NCBI RefSeq assembly: GCF_030433645.1
Contig: NZ_JAROCG010000001.1
Coordinates: forward strand, 2,728,001 to 2,792,000
Length of the DNA stretch: 64,000 nucleotides
DNA from: Arthrobacter burdickii
GTDB taxonomy: Bacteria > Actinomycetota > Actinomycetes > Actinomycetales > Micrococcaceae
Direction: 5' to 3'
In this document: one piece after another, positions 39,675 through 49,731 of the stretch
Position numbering within the stretch: the first letter of the stretch is position 1
Layout: each line of letters starts with the position of its first letter
Made by a program: the position numbers and the translations under genes
The notes under the pieces: model-generated
Seen by the model: only the letters and a program-made list of their open reading frames with translations
The model's database searches: none
What the model was told of the DNA's origin: nothing

Positions 39675-40691
39675 CTAGCGCGCCGGGTGCGCCCCCGCAG
39701 ACACTGCCTCGAGCGCACGGCGGTCCAGGACCTTCTTCTCCTGCTTCTTCAGGTCCGGCTCGTTGAGCCGCAGGGCCGCGTACAGCGGCGCCGCGATGAA
39801 GATCGTGCCCAGCGTGCCGAGGATGATGCCGATGAACAGGGCCAGGGAGAGGTCCTGCAGCGTGCCCGCGCCCAGCAGGAACGAGCCGATGAACAGGATG
39901 GAGGCGACGGGCAGGATCGCCACCACCGAGGTGTTGATCGACCGGACGAGCGTCTGGTTCACGGCGAGGTTGACCTGCTCGGCGAACGTCCGCCTGGTCG
40001 AGGTGGCCCCGTCCGCCGTATTCTCCCGGATCTTGTCGAACACCACGACCGTGTCGTACAGGGCGTAGCTGAGGATCGTGAGGAAGCCGATGATCGCCGA
40101 GGGCGTCACCTCGAAGTTGCTGAGCGAGTACAGCCCGGCGGTCACGACCATCACCACAACGAGCGCGGCCATCGCGGCGAGGGCCATCTTCCAGGTGCGG
40201 AAGTAGATGGCCATCAGGATCGCGGCGAGCAGGACGAACACCCCGAAGCCGATCAGGGCCTGGCGGCTGACGTCCTCGCCCCACGTCGGGCCGACGAAGC
40301 TCGAGGTCACCTGGTCCTCGCCCACGCCGTAGCCGCTGATGAGGTTGTCGCGGACGCTGAGCGTCTCGTCGTCCGTCAGCCGCTCGGTCTGGACGCGCAT
40401 CGTGTCCGCCGCGATGTTGGTGACGCGCGGGACGGCGTCGGGGACGACGTCGGTCACGGCCGCCTCACCGATGGAGGCGTCCGTGTTGTCCGTCGCGGAG
40501 ACGGTGAACTCGGACCCGCCCCGGAAGTCGATCCCGAGGTTGAAGCCGCCCTTGACCACCGGGATGATGATCGAGATCAGGATGGCGAGGCCGGCGATGA
40601 GGAACCAGAGGTTCCGCTTGGCGACGAAGGGGTAGGAGCGCTTCCCCGAGTACAGCTCGTTGCCGAAGGTGGCGAAGCTCGTGCGGCTCAT
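39675..40691 (-). CDS. secF: Protein translocase subunit SecF
   Basis: The 338-residue membrane protein has the SecF landmark GIDFRGGSEF, a periplasmic-type domain to about residue 130, and five more hydrophobic segments with SYALYDTVVVFDKIREN. Working with SecD, it uses the proton motive force to pull exported proteins out of SecYEG. The ATG overlaps the secD stop (ATGA). Confidence 0.97.
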   Translation of the reverse strand: MSRTSFATFGNELYSGKRSYPFVAKRNLWFLIAGLAILISIIIPVVKGGFNLGIDFRGGSEFTVSATDNTDASIGEAAVTDVVPDAVPRVTNIAADTMRVQTERLTDDETLSVRDNLISGYGVGEDQVTSSFVGPTWGEDVSRQALIGFGVFVLLAAILMAIYFRTWKMALAAMAALVVVMVVTAGLYSLSNFEVTPSAIIGFLTILSYALYDTVVVFDKIRENTADGATSTRRTFAEQVNLAVNQTLVRSINTSVVAILPVASILFIGSFLLGAGTLQDLSLALFIGIILGTLGTIFIAAPLYAALRLNEPDLKKQEKKVLDRRALEAVSAGAHPAR

Positions 40692-42424
40692 TCGTTGTTC
40701 TCTTTCTGGGAAGAACCGGTGCGGCCCGCGAGGGCCTTCTGCTGCTCCGCGCGGCGGCGCTCGGCGATGGTCATGCGCCGTTCGGCTTCCGCCGAGGCGC
40801 CCTTGTTCTTGGCCCGGGTGATGACGACGGGCTTCTCGGCGGGATCGCGCAGGCGGCCGGCGCCGCGGTAGAGCGGGATACCGCCCAGGCGGCTCGGATC
40901 GAGGCCGGACCACGGGTGGCCTTCGCCGAAGAACTTCGTCCTCGCCAGCAACCGGAGGACCGGGTGGGTGAAGAGGAAGACGACGACGAGGTCCGCGATC
41001 GCCGTGAGGCCGAGCGTGAAGGCGAAGCCGCGGACGTTGCCGACGGCGACGAAGTAGAGTACGAGCGCCGCCAGCAGGTTCACTGCCTTCGACGCGAGCA
41101 CGGTGCGCTTGGCACGGCGCCAGCCGTTCTCGACGGCGGAGATGAGGCCGCGGCCGTCGCGCAGCTCGTCACGGATGCGTTCGAAGTAGACGATGAACGA
41201 GTCCGCCGTCTGGCCGATGGCGACGATGAGGCCCGCGACGCCGGCGAGCGACAGCCGGTAGTTCTCGGTCCAGCCGAGGATGCAGATCGCGAGGTAGGTC
41301 AGGACACCCGCGACGACGAGCGAGGCGATGGTCACGAGGCCGAGCAGGCGGTACTGGAACATCGAGTACACGGCGACCAGCAGGAGCCCGATGAGGCCCG
41401 CGACGAGTCCGAGCCGGAGCTGGTCCGCTCCCAGGGTCGCGGAGATCTGCTGTTCGCTCTGGATCTCGAAGCTGATGGGCAGGGCGCCGTACTTGAGCTG
41501 CTCGGACAGGGCCGCGGCGGATTCCTCCGTGAAGTTTCCGCTGATCTGGGGGTTGCCGTCCGCGATGACCGCATTGGTGGTCGGCGCCGAGACGATCCGG
41601 CCGTCCAGCACGATGGCGAACTGGTTGCGCGGATCACCGGTGCCGATCGCGTAGAGGCGCTCGGTCACTTCGCGGAAGGTCTTGGTGCCCTCGTCGTTGA
41701 AGTCGATGTTCACGGCCCAGGTGTTGAGTGCCTGGCCCTGCGGGCTGCGCTGCAGCCCGTAGCTCGCGGTGGAGATGTCCGTGCCCGGGACCTCGACGGG
41801 GCCGAGGATGTACTTGCCCTGCGTGTCGGGTTCGCACGCGACCATGGGCTTGTCGGCCGGAGCCGGTTCCTCGGCAGGCTCGAGGGCCGCCGGATCGAGG
41901 CAGTCCAGGGCCTCGAACTGCTTGTAGAGCTCGGGCGTGATCCAGTTCGGGTCACTGGCGTCCTTCGGCTCCGCAGCCGGCTTGGGAAGCTGGTCGTCGG
42001 GCGTCGGAGTCTCCGCCGCTGCCGCCTGTCCGGGGCCACCCGCGAGCACGGGCCGGAATTCCATCTGGGCCGATGCTTGGATCAGGTCACGGGTCTGGGG
42101 GTCCGGTGTCCCGGGGAGGGACACGATGACGTTCTGCCCGGACTGCGTGTTGATCTCGGCTTCGGCGACGCCGGAGCCGTCCACGCGCTGTCGGATGATC
42201 TCCACCGCCTGGTCGAGCTGTTCGGGAGTGATCTCACTGCCGCCCTGGACGCGGGGGGCGAGGATCATCTGCGTCCCACCCTCGAGGTCGAGGGCCAGTC
42301 GGGGGCTCCAGCTCGCGGTGCTCCAGTAGGAACCCGCTCCCAGCAGGATTGCGAGCAGTGCTGTCAATGCGCCCAGCCAGACTAGTGTCCGCTTGGCTGC
42401 CGTCCCGGGACCGGTACGAGGCAT
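40688..42424 (-). CDS. secD: Protein translocase subunit SecD
   Basis: The 578-residue protein has the N-terminal membrane segment, LALDLEGGTQMIL, two extracytoplasmic subdomains (a Pro/Ala/Glu insert near 130-200 is typical of actinobacteria), and the C-terminal membrane core with IAIGQTADSFIVYFERIRDE. The last 60 or so residues are a charged cytoplasmic tail with helical Glu/Arg/Ala repeats. It precedes secF with an overlap. Confidence 0.97.
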   Translation of the reverse strand: MPRTGPGTAAKRTLVWLGALTALLAILLGAGSYWSTASWSPRLALDLEGGTQMILAPRVQGGSEITPEQLDQAVEIIRQRVDGSGVAEAEINTQSGQNVIVSLPGTPDPQTRDLIQASAQMEFRPVLAGGPGQAAAAETPTPDDQLPKPAAEPKDASDPNWITPELYKQFEALDCLDPAALEPAEEPAPADKPMVACEPDTQGKYILGPVEVPGTDISTASYGLQRSPQGQALNTWAVNIDFNDEGTKTFREVTERLYAIGTGDPRNQFAIVLDGRIVSAPTTNAVIADGNPQISGNFTEESAAALSEQLKYGALPISFEIQSEQQISATLGADQLRLGLVAGLIGLLLVAVYSMFQYRLLGLVTIASLVVAGVLTYLAICILGWTENYRLSLAGVAGLIVAIGQTADSFIVYFERIRDELRDGRGLISAVENGWRRAKRTVLASKAVNLLAALVLYFVAVGNVRGFAFTLGLTAIADLVVVFLFTHPVLRLLARTKFFGEGHPWSGLDPSRLGGIPLYRGAGRLRDPAEKPVVITRAKNKGASAEAERRMTIAERRRAEQQKALAGRTGSSQKENNE

Positions 42425-42507
42425 GGTGGGTGTCCTTATTTCGTGGCGCGGCTCGTGGCCGCGGTGATTCTGACAGGCGCGGTGCGAGGACCGACGCCTT
42501 GGGAATG

Positions 42508-43053
42508 TTAGTTGTCTGGGTTCGCTTTGGGGTCGCGGGGATCCCGCGAGTCGCGGCTTTCCTGGGCGGACTGCCTGTTCAGCCGCTCGAGGGTCTCCTC
42601 CGGCGTCTCAACGCCCGAGGTGGTACCCGCGGTTCCCGCGGCGGTGGAACCGGCGGACGGGGTGCGGTCGACGGCGTCGATCGAGGACGTGTCCTCCGCG
42701 ACCGGCGTCCCCGGAAGGGCTTCCTCGCGGGTGTCGTCGACGCGCTCCTGCTCGACGACCTTGGACAGGGCCTGGGTATGCACGGTGGCCAGGTTGCCCG
42801 GAGACAGCTCGAGGACTGCCTTGTTGTTCTCCTGGTCGATCGAGACGATCGTGCCGAAGAGCCCGAACTGCGTCATGACCTCGGTACCCGGTTCCATGCT
42901 CGTCCGCATCTCCTTCACCTGCTTCTGCGCCTTTCGCTGGCGCCGGAACATGGTGAAGATCAGGAAAGCCAGCGCCAGCGGCAGGAGGAGGGAGAAGATG
43001 TCGAAGGGAGGAGCATCTCCGGAGGCGGTCTGGGCAACTACATGTGCGAACAC
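42508..43053 (-). CDS. yajC: Preprotein translocase subunit YajC
   Basis: The 181-residue protein has one N-terminal membrane helix (IFSLLLPLALAFLIFTMF), then RRQRKAQKQVKEM, and the conserved GTEVMTQFGLFGTIVSIDQENN core. The C-terminal half is a Ser/Thr/Ala/Glu linker that is longer than in enteric YajC. GTG at 43053 fits the family start; the frame extends upstream to 43107 without a suitable start. It is ahead of secD, with 83 bases between. Confidence 0.95.
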   Translation of the reverse strand: MFAHVVAQTASGDAPPFDIFSLLLPLALAFLIFTMFRRQRKAQKQVKEMRTSMEPGTEVMTQFGLFGTIVSIDQENNKAVLELSPGNLATVHTQALSKVVEQERVDDTREEALPGTPVAEDTSSIDAVDRTPSAGSTAAGTAGTTSGVETPEETLERLNRQSAQESRDSRDPRDPKANPDN

Positions 43054-43153
43054 TGGGAATTTCCGTTCCTGGGACTGGGAGTGGGCGGCAGGACTGTGCC
43101 CCGGCACACATTAGAAGACACCAGTGTAAAGGGGAAAGCTGGGCGATCCCGCG

Positions 43154-44269
43154 TCAGGAGTCCGGCCGGGCCCAGCTGTCAAGGCCCGATTCGCTGCCGA
43201 GCAGGTCCTCGGGCGCCACGGAGAACAGGTCCTCCGGCATGGCTGCGGCGACGGTCTCGGGCATCTCGAGGCCGAGGTGCCTCCACGCGGCCGCCGTCGC
43301 GATCCTCCCGCGCGGCGTCCGTCCGAGCATGCCCTCGCGCACCAGGTAGGGCTCGGCGACGGTCTCGACCGTCTCGGGCTCCTCCCCCACGGCGATCGCC
43401 AGCGTCGAGAGACCCACGGGACCTCCGTTGAACTTGGTGATGAGGGCGGTGAGGACGGAGCGGTCCAGCCGGTCGAGTCCCCGCGCATCCACTTCGTACA
43501 TGTCGAGCGCCGCGCTTGCCGAGCGCGCATCGATCAGGTCGATGCCGTGCACGAGCGCCCAGTCCCGGACCCGCCGCAGCAGCCGGTTGGCGATACGGGG
43601 CGTTCCCCTCGAGCGGCCGGCGATCTCGGCGAATGCCGCCGAGTTCACCTTCATGTCCATGAGCATCGCCGACCGCCGGAGCACCAGCTCGAGTTCCTCG
43701 GTCGAGTAGAACTCGAGGTGGCCGGTGAAGCCGAAGCGGTCCCGGAGCGGGCCGGGCAGCAGTCCCGCGCGCGTGGTGGCACCCACGAGGGTGAAGGGCG
43801 GCAGTTCCAGCGGGATGGCCGTGGCACCGGGCCCCTTGCCGACGATGATGTCCACCCGGAAATCCTCCATGGCCATGTAGAGCATCTCCTCGGCCGGCCG
43901 GGACATGCGGTGGATCTCGTCGAGGAAGAGCACCTCCCCGTCGGTCAGGGACGAGAGGATCGCGGCGAGGTCGCCGGCGTGCTGGATCGCGGGACCGGAG
44001 GAGATGCGCAGCGGTGCGTTCATCTCCGCGGCGATGATCATGGCGAGCGTCGTCTTCCCGAGGCCGGGAGGTCCCGACAGGAGGACGTGGTCGGCGCTGC
44101 GTCCGCGCAGTCGCGAGGCTTCGAGGACGAGCGACAGCTGCCGCCGGACGCGCTTCTGCCCCACGAAGTCGTCGAGGTTCTTCGGCCGCAATGCGGCCTC
44201 GATGGCCCGGTCCTCGGGATCGGCGGCCGGCGCGACGAGCGGCGCGTCCTGGGGCTGTGGATCCGTCAT
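43154..44269 (-). CDS. ruvB: Holliday junction ATPase RuvB
   Basis: The 371-residue AAA+ motor drives branch migration with RuvA. Walker A is GPPGLGKTT (about 66-74), Walker B LFLDEIH, sensor 1 GATTRAG, and the arginine-finger and winged-helix region follows with [18 protein letters not shown]. The start overlaps the ruvA stop by four bases. Confidence 0.98.
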   Translation of the reverse strand: MTDPQPQDAPLVAPAADPEDRAIEAALRPKNLDDFVGQKRVRRQLSLVLEASRLRGRSADHVLLSGPPGLGKTTLAMIIAAEMNAPLRISSGPAIQHAGDLAAILSSLTDGEVLFLDEIHRMSRPAEEMLYMAMEDFRVDIIVGKGPGATAIPLELPPFTLVGATTRAGLLPGPLRDRFGFTGHLEFYSTEELELVLRRSAMLMDMKVNSAAFAEIAGRSRGTPRIANRLLRRVRDWALVHGIDLIDARSASAALDMYEVDARGLDRLDRSVLTALITKFNGGPVGLSTLAIAVGEEPETVETVAEPYLVREGMLGRTPRGRIATAAAWRHLGLEMPETVAAAMPEDLFSVAPEDLLGSESGLDSWARPDS

Positions 44270-44895
44270 GACCCGACCTTCGCCCGCGCCGAGCTTCGCG
44301 CGCCGTCCTGCCCGAGGCGGCGCAGCGTGAGCTTCAGGATCTGGCCCACATCACCCGTCGCCGCGACCTCGGGCGCGTCGGCGACGGCTGCGTCGATCGC
44401 TGCCCCGGCGTCCCTCTCGGACCAGCCGAGGCCCATCATGGCGGTGAGCACCTGGCCCTGCCAGGTCTGCTTCGGAACGCCCGGTGCCGATTCCAGGGGG
44501 ACCAGCTTCCCGGCGAGTTCGAGCACGATGCGGCGTGCTCCCTTGGGCCCGATGCCGGGCACCTTGCTGAAGGCCTTGTCGTCGCCGGAGGAGGCGGCCA
44601 CCCGGATGGCGTCCGGCGCGTGGACCGCCAGCACGGCGAGGGCGAGGCGGGGGCCGACGCCACTGACCGCCAGGAGGGTCTCGAAGACCTCGCGCTGGTC
44701 CGCGTCTTCGAAGCCGAAGAGCGTCATCGAGTCCTCGCGGACGATCATCGCGGTGGCGACGGTGGACTGCTCGCCCACGCGGAGCCCGGCGAGGGTCTGC
44801 GGCGTGGCTTGGACCTGCATGCCGAAGCCGTTGACATCGATGACGGCGGAGTGCAGGCCCACGTGGGTCACTGTTCCGCGCAGGGAACTGATCAT
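44266..44895 (-). CDS. ruvA: Holliday junction DNA-binding protein RuvA
   Basis: The 209-residue protein starts [11 protein letters not shown], has an OB fold followed by two helix-hairpin-helix motifs ([17 protein letters not shown] and [19 protein letters not shown]), and a C-terminal helix-rich domain (about residues 145-200) that contacts RuvB. GGAGCTC lies ahead of the ATG at 44895. It lies between ruvC and ruvB. Confidence 0.97.
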   Translation of the reverse strand: MISSLRGTVTHVGLHSAVIDVNGFGMQVQATPQTLAGLRVGEQSTVATAMIVREDSMTLFGFEDADQREVFETLLAVSGVGPRLALAVLAVHAPDAIRVAASSGDDKAFSKVPGIGPKGARRIVLELAGKLVPLESAPGVPKQTWQGQVLTAMMGLGWSERDAGAAIDAAVADAPEVAATGDVGQILKLTLRRLGQDGARSSARAKVGS

Positions 44896-45018
44896 GAAGA
44901 GCTCCAAGGCACTTGCGGGACGGGGACGGCGGGCCGGGGCCCGCGTCGAACATACGTTCTAATGGATAACCGTACCGGCGTCCCGCCCCGGACGCGAGGA
45001 GCCACACCGGGAACGGCG

Positions 45019-45588
45019 CTAGCGACGTCGCGCCCGCGCCTCCGCCTCGGCCCAGATGCGCTGCGCGGGGGTCACGCTGCCTCCGGATGCAGCAGCGCCC
45101 TGGAGCCCTACTCCCCTGCGCCAGGCGTGCGTGATAGCGAGCGCCAGGGCGTCCGCGGCGTCGGCAGGCCGAGGCGCGGTCTCGAGCCGGAGGATCTTCG
45201 TCACCATCTTCGTGACGGCCACCTTGTCCGCCTGGCCGTTGCCCGTGACCGCGGCCTTGACCTCGGTGGGTGTGTGGAGGGCCACCGGGATGCCGCGCCG
45301 GGCCGCGGCGACGATGACGACGCCGGACGCCTGCGCGGTCCCCATGACGGTACTGATGTTGGTTCCGCTGAACACGCGCTCGACGGCGAGGGCCTGGGGT
45401 TCGTGCAGGTCCAGCCACAGGTCGACGGCCTCCGAGATGACCAGGAGCCGCTCGTCGAGGCTCCGGCCCGCCTCCGTGCCGACGACGCCGACCGCGACGA
45501 GCGTGGAGCGCCGGTTCGGCTCGATGTCGACGACCGCGAGGCCGCAGCGTGTCAGGCCGGGGTCCACGCCCATGACCCGGTAGGTCAC
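45019..45588 (-). CDS. ruvC: Crossover junction endodeoxyribonuclease RuvC
   Basis: The 189-residue resolvase has the RNase H-like acidic residues: Asp9 in [11 protein letters not shown], Glu in AVERVF and Asp residues in [12 protein letters not shown]. It cuts Holliday junctions symmetrically. GTG is the start. It follows yebC by 36 bases in the ruvC-ruvA-ruvB order usual for actinobacteria. Confidence 0.97.
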   Translation of the reverse strand: MTYRVMGVDPGLTRCGLAVVDIEPNRRSTLVAVGVVGTEAGRSLDERLLVISEAVDLWLDLHEPQALAVERVFSGTNISTVMGTAQASGVVIVAAARRGIPVALHTPTEVKAAVTGNGQADKVAVTKMVTKILRLETAPRPADAADALALAITHAWRRGVGLQGAAASGGSVTPAQRIWAEAEARARRR

Positions 45589-45624
45589 GGCGCTACCCTC
45601 CCTGCGGTCCCAAGCGGAGCGATG

Positions 45625-46383
45625 TCAGTCGTCGTTCTCGAGCTCGGCCAGCACGTCGTCCGAGAGATTGGCGTTGGAGTAGACGTTCTGGACGTCGTCG
45701 AGCTCCTCCAGGGCGTCCACCAGCTTAAGGAACTTCCGGCCGCCGTCGGCGTCCAGGTCCACCTGCATGGACGGCACGAACTCGATCTCGTCGGTGTCGT
45801 ACTCGATCCCGGCCTCCTCGAGCGCGCCGACCACGGCGCGGACGTCCTGCGGCTCCGAGATGATCTCGAAGCTGTCGTCGGACTCCTTGACCTCGTCCGC
45901 GCCCGCGTCGAGCACGGCCATGAGCAGCTCGTCCTCGGTGAGGCCGTTCTTCGGCAGGGTGACGACGCCCTTGCGTGCGAACAGGTACGCCACCGACCCG
46001 GGATCGGCGATGCTTCCGCCGTTGCGCGTGATGCCGACGCGCACCTCGGAGGCGGCACGGTTCTTGTTGTCCGTAAGGCACTCGATCAGCAGGGCCGAAC
46101 CCTGGGGACCGCGGGCCTCGTACATGATCGTCTGGTAGTCGACGGCCTCGCCGAGCAGGCCCGCCCCGCGCTTCACGGCGCGGTTGATGTTGTCGATGGG
46201 GACGGAGGTCTTCTTCGCCTTCGAGACGGCCAGTTCGAGCCCGGGGTTACCGGCGATATCGGCACCTCCGGCGCGCGCTGCGACTTCGATGTTCTTGATC
46301 AGCTTCGCGAAGGACTTCGCCCGCTTGGCGTCGATCGCGGCCTTCTTGTGCTTGGTTGTTGCCCACTTAGAGTGCCCCGACAT
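45625..46383 (-). CDS. yebC: YebC/PmpR family translation and transcription factor
   Basis: The 252-residue protein begins [17 protein letters not shown] and includes [18 protein letters not shown] and [19 protein letters not shown]. The family binds DNA and, in recent work, helps ribosomes with proline stretches. GGAGAAG sits before the ATG. It is two bases downstream of pdxT, as in other actinobacteria. Confidence 0.96.
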   Translation of the reverse strand: MSGHSKWATTKHKKAAIDAKRAKSFAKLIKNIEVAARAGGADIAGNPGLELAVSKAKKTSVPIDNINRAVKRGAGLLGEAVDYQTIMYEARGPQGSALLIECLTDNKNRAASEVRVGITRNGGSIADPGSVAYLFARKGVVTLPKNGLTEDELLMAVLDAGADEVKESDDSFEIISEPQDVRAVVGALEEAGIEYDTDEIEFVPSMQVDLDADGGRKFLKLVDALEELDDVQNVYSNANLSDDVLAELENDD

Positions 46384-46385
46384 GC

Positions 46386-47234
46386 TTACGCTTCTCCTCT
46401 GATCATCCGAATGAACAATTCGTGGACCCGCCGCTCACCCGTCACTTCCGGGTGGAAACTCGTAGCCAGCAGGTTCCCCGAACGCACTGCCACAATTCTA
46501 GCGACCGGCGCCAAGTCGGCTTCCGCTCCGTGCTCTCCAGCCGCTTCTCCAGCTGCCGGGGGGCCCGCCTGCGGCGTCTCGGCGGCAGGCACCTGTGCCA
46601 GCACCTGCACGCCGTCGCCCACCTTCTCCACCCAGGGCGCACGGATGAAGACGGCCCGCACGGGGTCCTCGCCCGCGGCGCTGCCGGTGGTGGCGAGTCC
46701 CTGGAAGTCCAGGTCCGCCTCGAACGACTCGCGCTGGCGCCCGAAGGCGTTGCGCCGCACCACCATGTCGAGGCCGCCGAGCGTCTGCTGCGGGTTGCCG
46801 AGCCTGTCCGTGGACGGATCCGCGATGACGTCGGAGAGCAGGATCATACCGGCGCAGGAGCCGTACACCGGCAGCCCGCCCGCGATGAGTTCGCGCAGCG
46901 GCTCCGCCAGGCCGAAGGTGCGGGTCAGCTTGTCGATCGTGGTCGACTCGCCACCCGGGATGATCAAGCCGTCGATCGCTGGGAGTTCCGACGGCCGCCG
47001 GACCGGAACGGCCCGCCCGCCGAGGGACTCGATGGTGGCGACGTGTTCGCGCACGTCGCCCTGCACGGCGAGCACGCCGACGACGACGTCGCGGCGCTGC
47101 GAGGTCGTCGCACCGGCGGTCCTAGGAGCCGTGGCAGCCGCGCCGGCCTCACTGTCGGAGGAGGCGGCACCGGATGCTGGCCCGGAGGTAGGCCCGGACG
47201 TGGGCAGGGGGGCCGAGAAGGACGGGGAAGTCAT
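46386..47234 (-). CDS. pdxT: Pyridoxal 5'-phosphate synthase glutaminase subunit
   Basis: The protein supplies ammonia to PdxS. The class I glutaminase motifs are [14 protein letters not shown], the nucleophile loop [11 protein letters not shown] and SFHPEVTG with the catalytic His and Glu. The family start is near [12 protein letters not shown], so about 48 Ser/Pro/Ala residues precede it if the ATG at 47234 is used; that ATG has GAGGG directly adjoining it, which is poor spacing, so a downstream GTG could be the real start. Its usual neighbour pdxS is 6.8 kb away. Confidence 0.92.
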   Translation of the reverse strand: MTSPSFSAPLPTSGPTSGPASGAASSDSEAGAAATAPRTAGATTSQRRDVVVGVLAVQGDVREHVATIESLGGRAVPVRRPSELPAIDGLIIPGGESTTIDKLTRTFGLAEPLRELIAGGLPVYGSCAGMILLSDVIADPSTDRLGNPQQTLGGLDMVVRRNAFGRQRESFEADLDFQGLATTGSAAGEDPVRAVFIRAPWVEKVGDGVQVLAQVPAAETPQAGPPAAGEAAGEHGAEADLAPVARIVAVRSGNLLATSFHPEVTGERRVHELFIRMIRGEA

Positions 47235-47346
47235 CCCTCAATTCTAGGTCGCCCTGCCCGGGTTCCCGGCGCCGTCGGGGCAGGCGTGAGCAGCGCCTCC
47301 CTCCCGCGTCCCGGAAAGGTCGGCGTGGCTGCGATAATTTGTAGGC

Positions 47347-48618
47347 ATGAATCCCCTTCCAGTCCTCGTCGGCAAGGCCGTGCGCATCGCCTCCCGCCTG
47401 CGTGGCGGCGGCTCCGCGTTCCCCGGTCTGGTGGTCGAGCGCCTCGACCCCGGCTTCATGGGACGCGCGCTCTCGAACCTCCCCTACGGCGTCGTCGTCG
47501 TGAGCGGGACGAACGGCAAGACGACGACCACCAAGATGGTCGTGGAACTGCTCGAGGGCCAGGGCCTGAGCGTCTTCACGAACCGGACCGGCAGCAACTT
47601 CACGCGCGGCGTCGCCGCTGCCCTGCTCGGTGAGGTCGACTGGCGCGGGCGCCTGAAGGCCGACGTCGCCGTGCTCGAACTCGACGAGGCGCACGCCGTG
47701 CACTTCGTGAAGCTCGTGCCCCCGCGGTACTCGCTCCTCCTGAACGTCCTGCGCGACCAGCTCGACCGCTTCGGCGAGATCGACGCCACGACCCGCCTGC
47801 TCGAGCGCATCGCACTGGCCACCACGGGAACGGTGGTCCTCAACCGCGAGGATCCGCGTGTCGCCGGCCTGGCGTCGTCCATTCAGGCTGCTGGCGTCGT
47901 CTACTTCGGCCTCGACGCGTCCCTCCGCAGCACCTTCCCGAACGACGACGAACTGCGCGGCGCCGCGGGCACCGCTCCCGCCTCAGCGTTGCCGGCCGAC
48001 GTCGTCCTCCGATCGGTCGACGGCAACTCGGCGGAGTTCGAGGTGGAGGGCACGACCACGCGCACCGATCTCCGCCTGCGCGGCGTCTACAACATCTTCA
48101 ACGCGGCGGCGGCGCTGGCAGCGGCCCGCGCCGTCCTCGGCGGTACGGCGGACAACGGCAGGCTGTTCTCGTCGCTGGCCGCGGTGGAGCCCGCGTTCGG
48201 ACGCGGCGAGAGCCTCGTCGTCGACGGCCAGGCCCTCGAACTGGTCCTCGTGAAGAACCCGAGCGGGTTCCGGCTGGGCCTGAAGTCCTTCGACCCTGCA
48301 GGGTGCGCGACGATGATCGCCATCAACGACAACTATGCGGACGGACGGGACATGTCCTGGCTGTGGGACGTCGACTTCGATTCCCTCGGCCTCGGCGGGG
48401 TGGACGTGGTGAGCGGTGTCCGCGCGTACGACATGGCACTGCGGCTGAAGTACGACGACGTCCGGGTGGGCGCCGTCGAACCCGACATCACCGATGCTCT
48501 CCAGCAGTTCATCCGCGGCTCCGACGGACGGCCCAAGCGCATCTTCTGCACCTACACAGCCATGCTCGCGGTGCGCCGCGAACTCTCCAAGATCACGAAG
48601 GTCGAGGTGGTCTCCTGA
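47347..48618 (+). CDS. murT: Lipid II isoglutaminyl synthase, MurT subunit
   Basis: The 423-residue Mur-ligase-like protein amidates the D-glutamate of lipid II, with GatD as glutaminase. The ATP loop is VSGTNGKTTTTK, followed by LNVLRDQLDRFGE and a C-terminal DUF1727 domain (SFDPAGCATMIAINDNYADGRD, WLWDVDF). The stretch where Staphylococcus MurT has a four-cysteine zinc ribbon has no cysteine here. GatD begins on the last base of its stop codon. Confidence 0.95.
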   Translation: MNPLPVLVGKAVRIASRLRGGGSAFPGLVVERLDPGFMGRALSNLPYGVVVVSGTNGKTTTTKMVVELLEGQGLSVFTNRTGSNFTRGVAAALLGEVDWRGRLKADVAVLELDEAHAVHFVKLVPPRYSLLLNVLRDQLDRFGEIDATTRLLERIALATTGTVVLNREDPRVAGLASSIQAAGVVYFGLDASLRSTFPNDDELRGAAGTAPASALPADVVLRSVDGNSAEFEVEGTTTRTDLRLRGVYNIFNAAAALAAARAVLGGTADNGRLFSSLAAVEPAFGRGESLVVDGQALELVLVKNPSGFRLGLKSFDPAGCATMIAINDNYADGRDMSWLWDVDFDSLGLGGVDVVSGVRAYDMALRLKYDDVRVGAVEPDITDALQQFIRGSDGRPKRIFCTYTAMLAVRRELSKITKVEVVS

Positions 48619-49388
48619 TGAGCGACGCCCCATCCGCCGGCGCCTTGACGAAGGCACCCGCCGACCCGTCCAAGGGCTCCCTGCGCATCCTGCAGCTGTA
48701 TCCGCGGGAGATGAACATCTACGGCGACTACGGCAACGTCCTGGTCCTGAAGCAGCGCCTCGCATGGCGCGGTTACGGCGCCGAGATCCTGGAGCACAAC
48801 GCCGGGGACGCCTTCCCGGACGACGTCGACCTCATCGTCGGCGGCGGCGGCCAGGACAGCGGGCAGGTGGTGATCCAGGACGACCTCCAGGCCATCGCCC
48901 CGACGTTGCGCGGGCTCGCCGAGGACGGCACCCCCATGCTCCTCATCTGCGGGCTGTACCAGCTCTTCGGCAACTTCTTCCGCACCCAGGACGGCACGGT
49001 CATCCCGGGCATCGGTGTCCTGGACCTGGAGACGCGGGGTGGCACCGAGAGGCTGATCGGGAACGTCGTCGCCCGGAGCGACGAGTTCGGTGAGATCCAC
49101 GGCTACGAGAACCACAGTGGCCAGACCTTCCTCGGCGACGGGCTCAGGCCCCTGGCCACCGTCCTCAAGGGCGCGGGGAACAACGCCGAGGAGCACCACG
49201 AGGGCGCCCGCTACAGGAACATCGTGGGGAGCTACCTCCACGGCTCCCTGCTGCCCAAGAACCCCGCCATCGCCGATTTCCTGCTGCGCACCGCGGCGGA
49301 ACGGAAGTTCGGCGCGTTCGAGGACGACGGCGTGGACGATTCCCTCGCGGACCTGGCCCGGGAGCACGCGGCCGCGAGGCCTCGCTAG
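48618..49388 (+). CDS. gatD: Lipid II isoglutaminyl synthase, GatD subunit
   Basis: The 256-residue protein is a CobB/CobQ-like glutaminase. The nucleophile Cys is in PMLLICGLYQLFG, and the C-terminal His is in SYLHGSLLPKNP. LRILQLYPREMNIYGDYGN is the family N-terminus. Its ATG overlaps the murT TGA by one base (TGATG), so the complex is made from one mRNA. Confidence 0.96.
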   Translation: MSDAPSAGALTKAPADPSKGSLRILQLYPREMNIYGDYGNVLVLKQRLAWRGYGAEILEHNAGDAFPDDVDLIVGGGGQDSGQVVIQDDLQAIAPTLRGLAEDGTPMLLICGLYQLFGNFFRTQDGTVIPGIGVLDLETRGGTERLIGNVVARSDEFGEIHGYENHSGQTFLGDGLRPLATVLKGAGNNAEEHHEGARYRNIVGSYLHGSLLPKNPAIADFLLRTAAERKFGAFEDDGVDDSLADLAREHAAARPR

Positions 49389-49390
49389 GC

Positions 49391-49585
49391 GCTGCGACTC
49401 TCGACGATGTCGTGCAGTGGGCGGTGCTGTTCGTCGACGGAGCCGACCTTGCGACCGGGTACGGAGCGATCGCGGCGGACCTGGCGTCGGACGAACCCGG
49501 ACTCGTGACAGCACCCCTGGTCGCCGGGCTGGGAGTCCCGGGCGCCCTCGTCGAGATCAGTGCCGTCGCCGCCGTCATGCCCTGA
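49391..49585 (+). pseudogene. RidA-family C-terminal remnant
   Basis: Reading from 49391 the frame gives TLDDVVQWAVLFVDGADL, continues through GYGAIAADLASDEPG, and ends with LGVPGALVEISAVAAVMP and a stop at 49585. This closely follows the second half of RidA-family enamine deaminases. There is no start codon or N-terminal half: the frame runs out of the gatD gene. It looks like a gene whose 5' end was deleted or replaced. Confidence 0.5.
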
Positions 49586-49598
49586 CGGCCGGCCTCGC

Positions 49599-49664
49599 CT
49601 CCGGACCGCCTACTGCACGCCGGCAGATAGGCTCCGGATCGCCTGCCGCACCCCTGCAGATTGC
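49599..49664. repeat. Imperfect 33-bp tandem duplication
   Basis: Two neighbouring 33-base units beginning CTCCGGA and containing GCAGAT match at 26 of 33 bases. They lie in the non-coding gap between the RidA remnant and the VOC gene. Confidence 0.55.
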
Positions 49665-49731
49665 CTGCTGAACGCCCCGGGTCTCCCCGTGCACGCTTCT
49701 TTCGGACCCTCCCCGATGGGTTGCCGTGCTG

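Noticed and set aside
37254..40871. A 1205-codon plus-strand open frame opposite rel and secF
   Set aside because: It is a composition artefact; its residues (Arg, Val, His, Asp and Gly runs) are those of reverse-complemented high-GC genes and it crosses two real genes.
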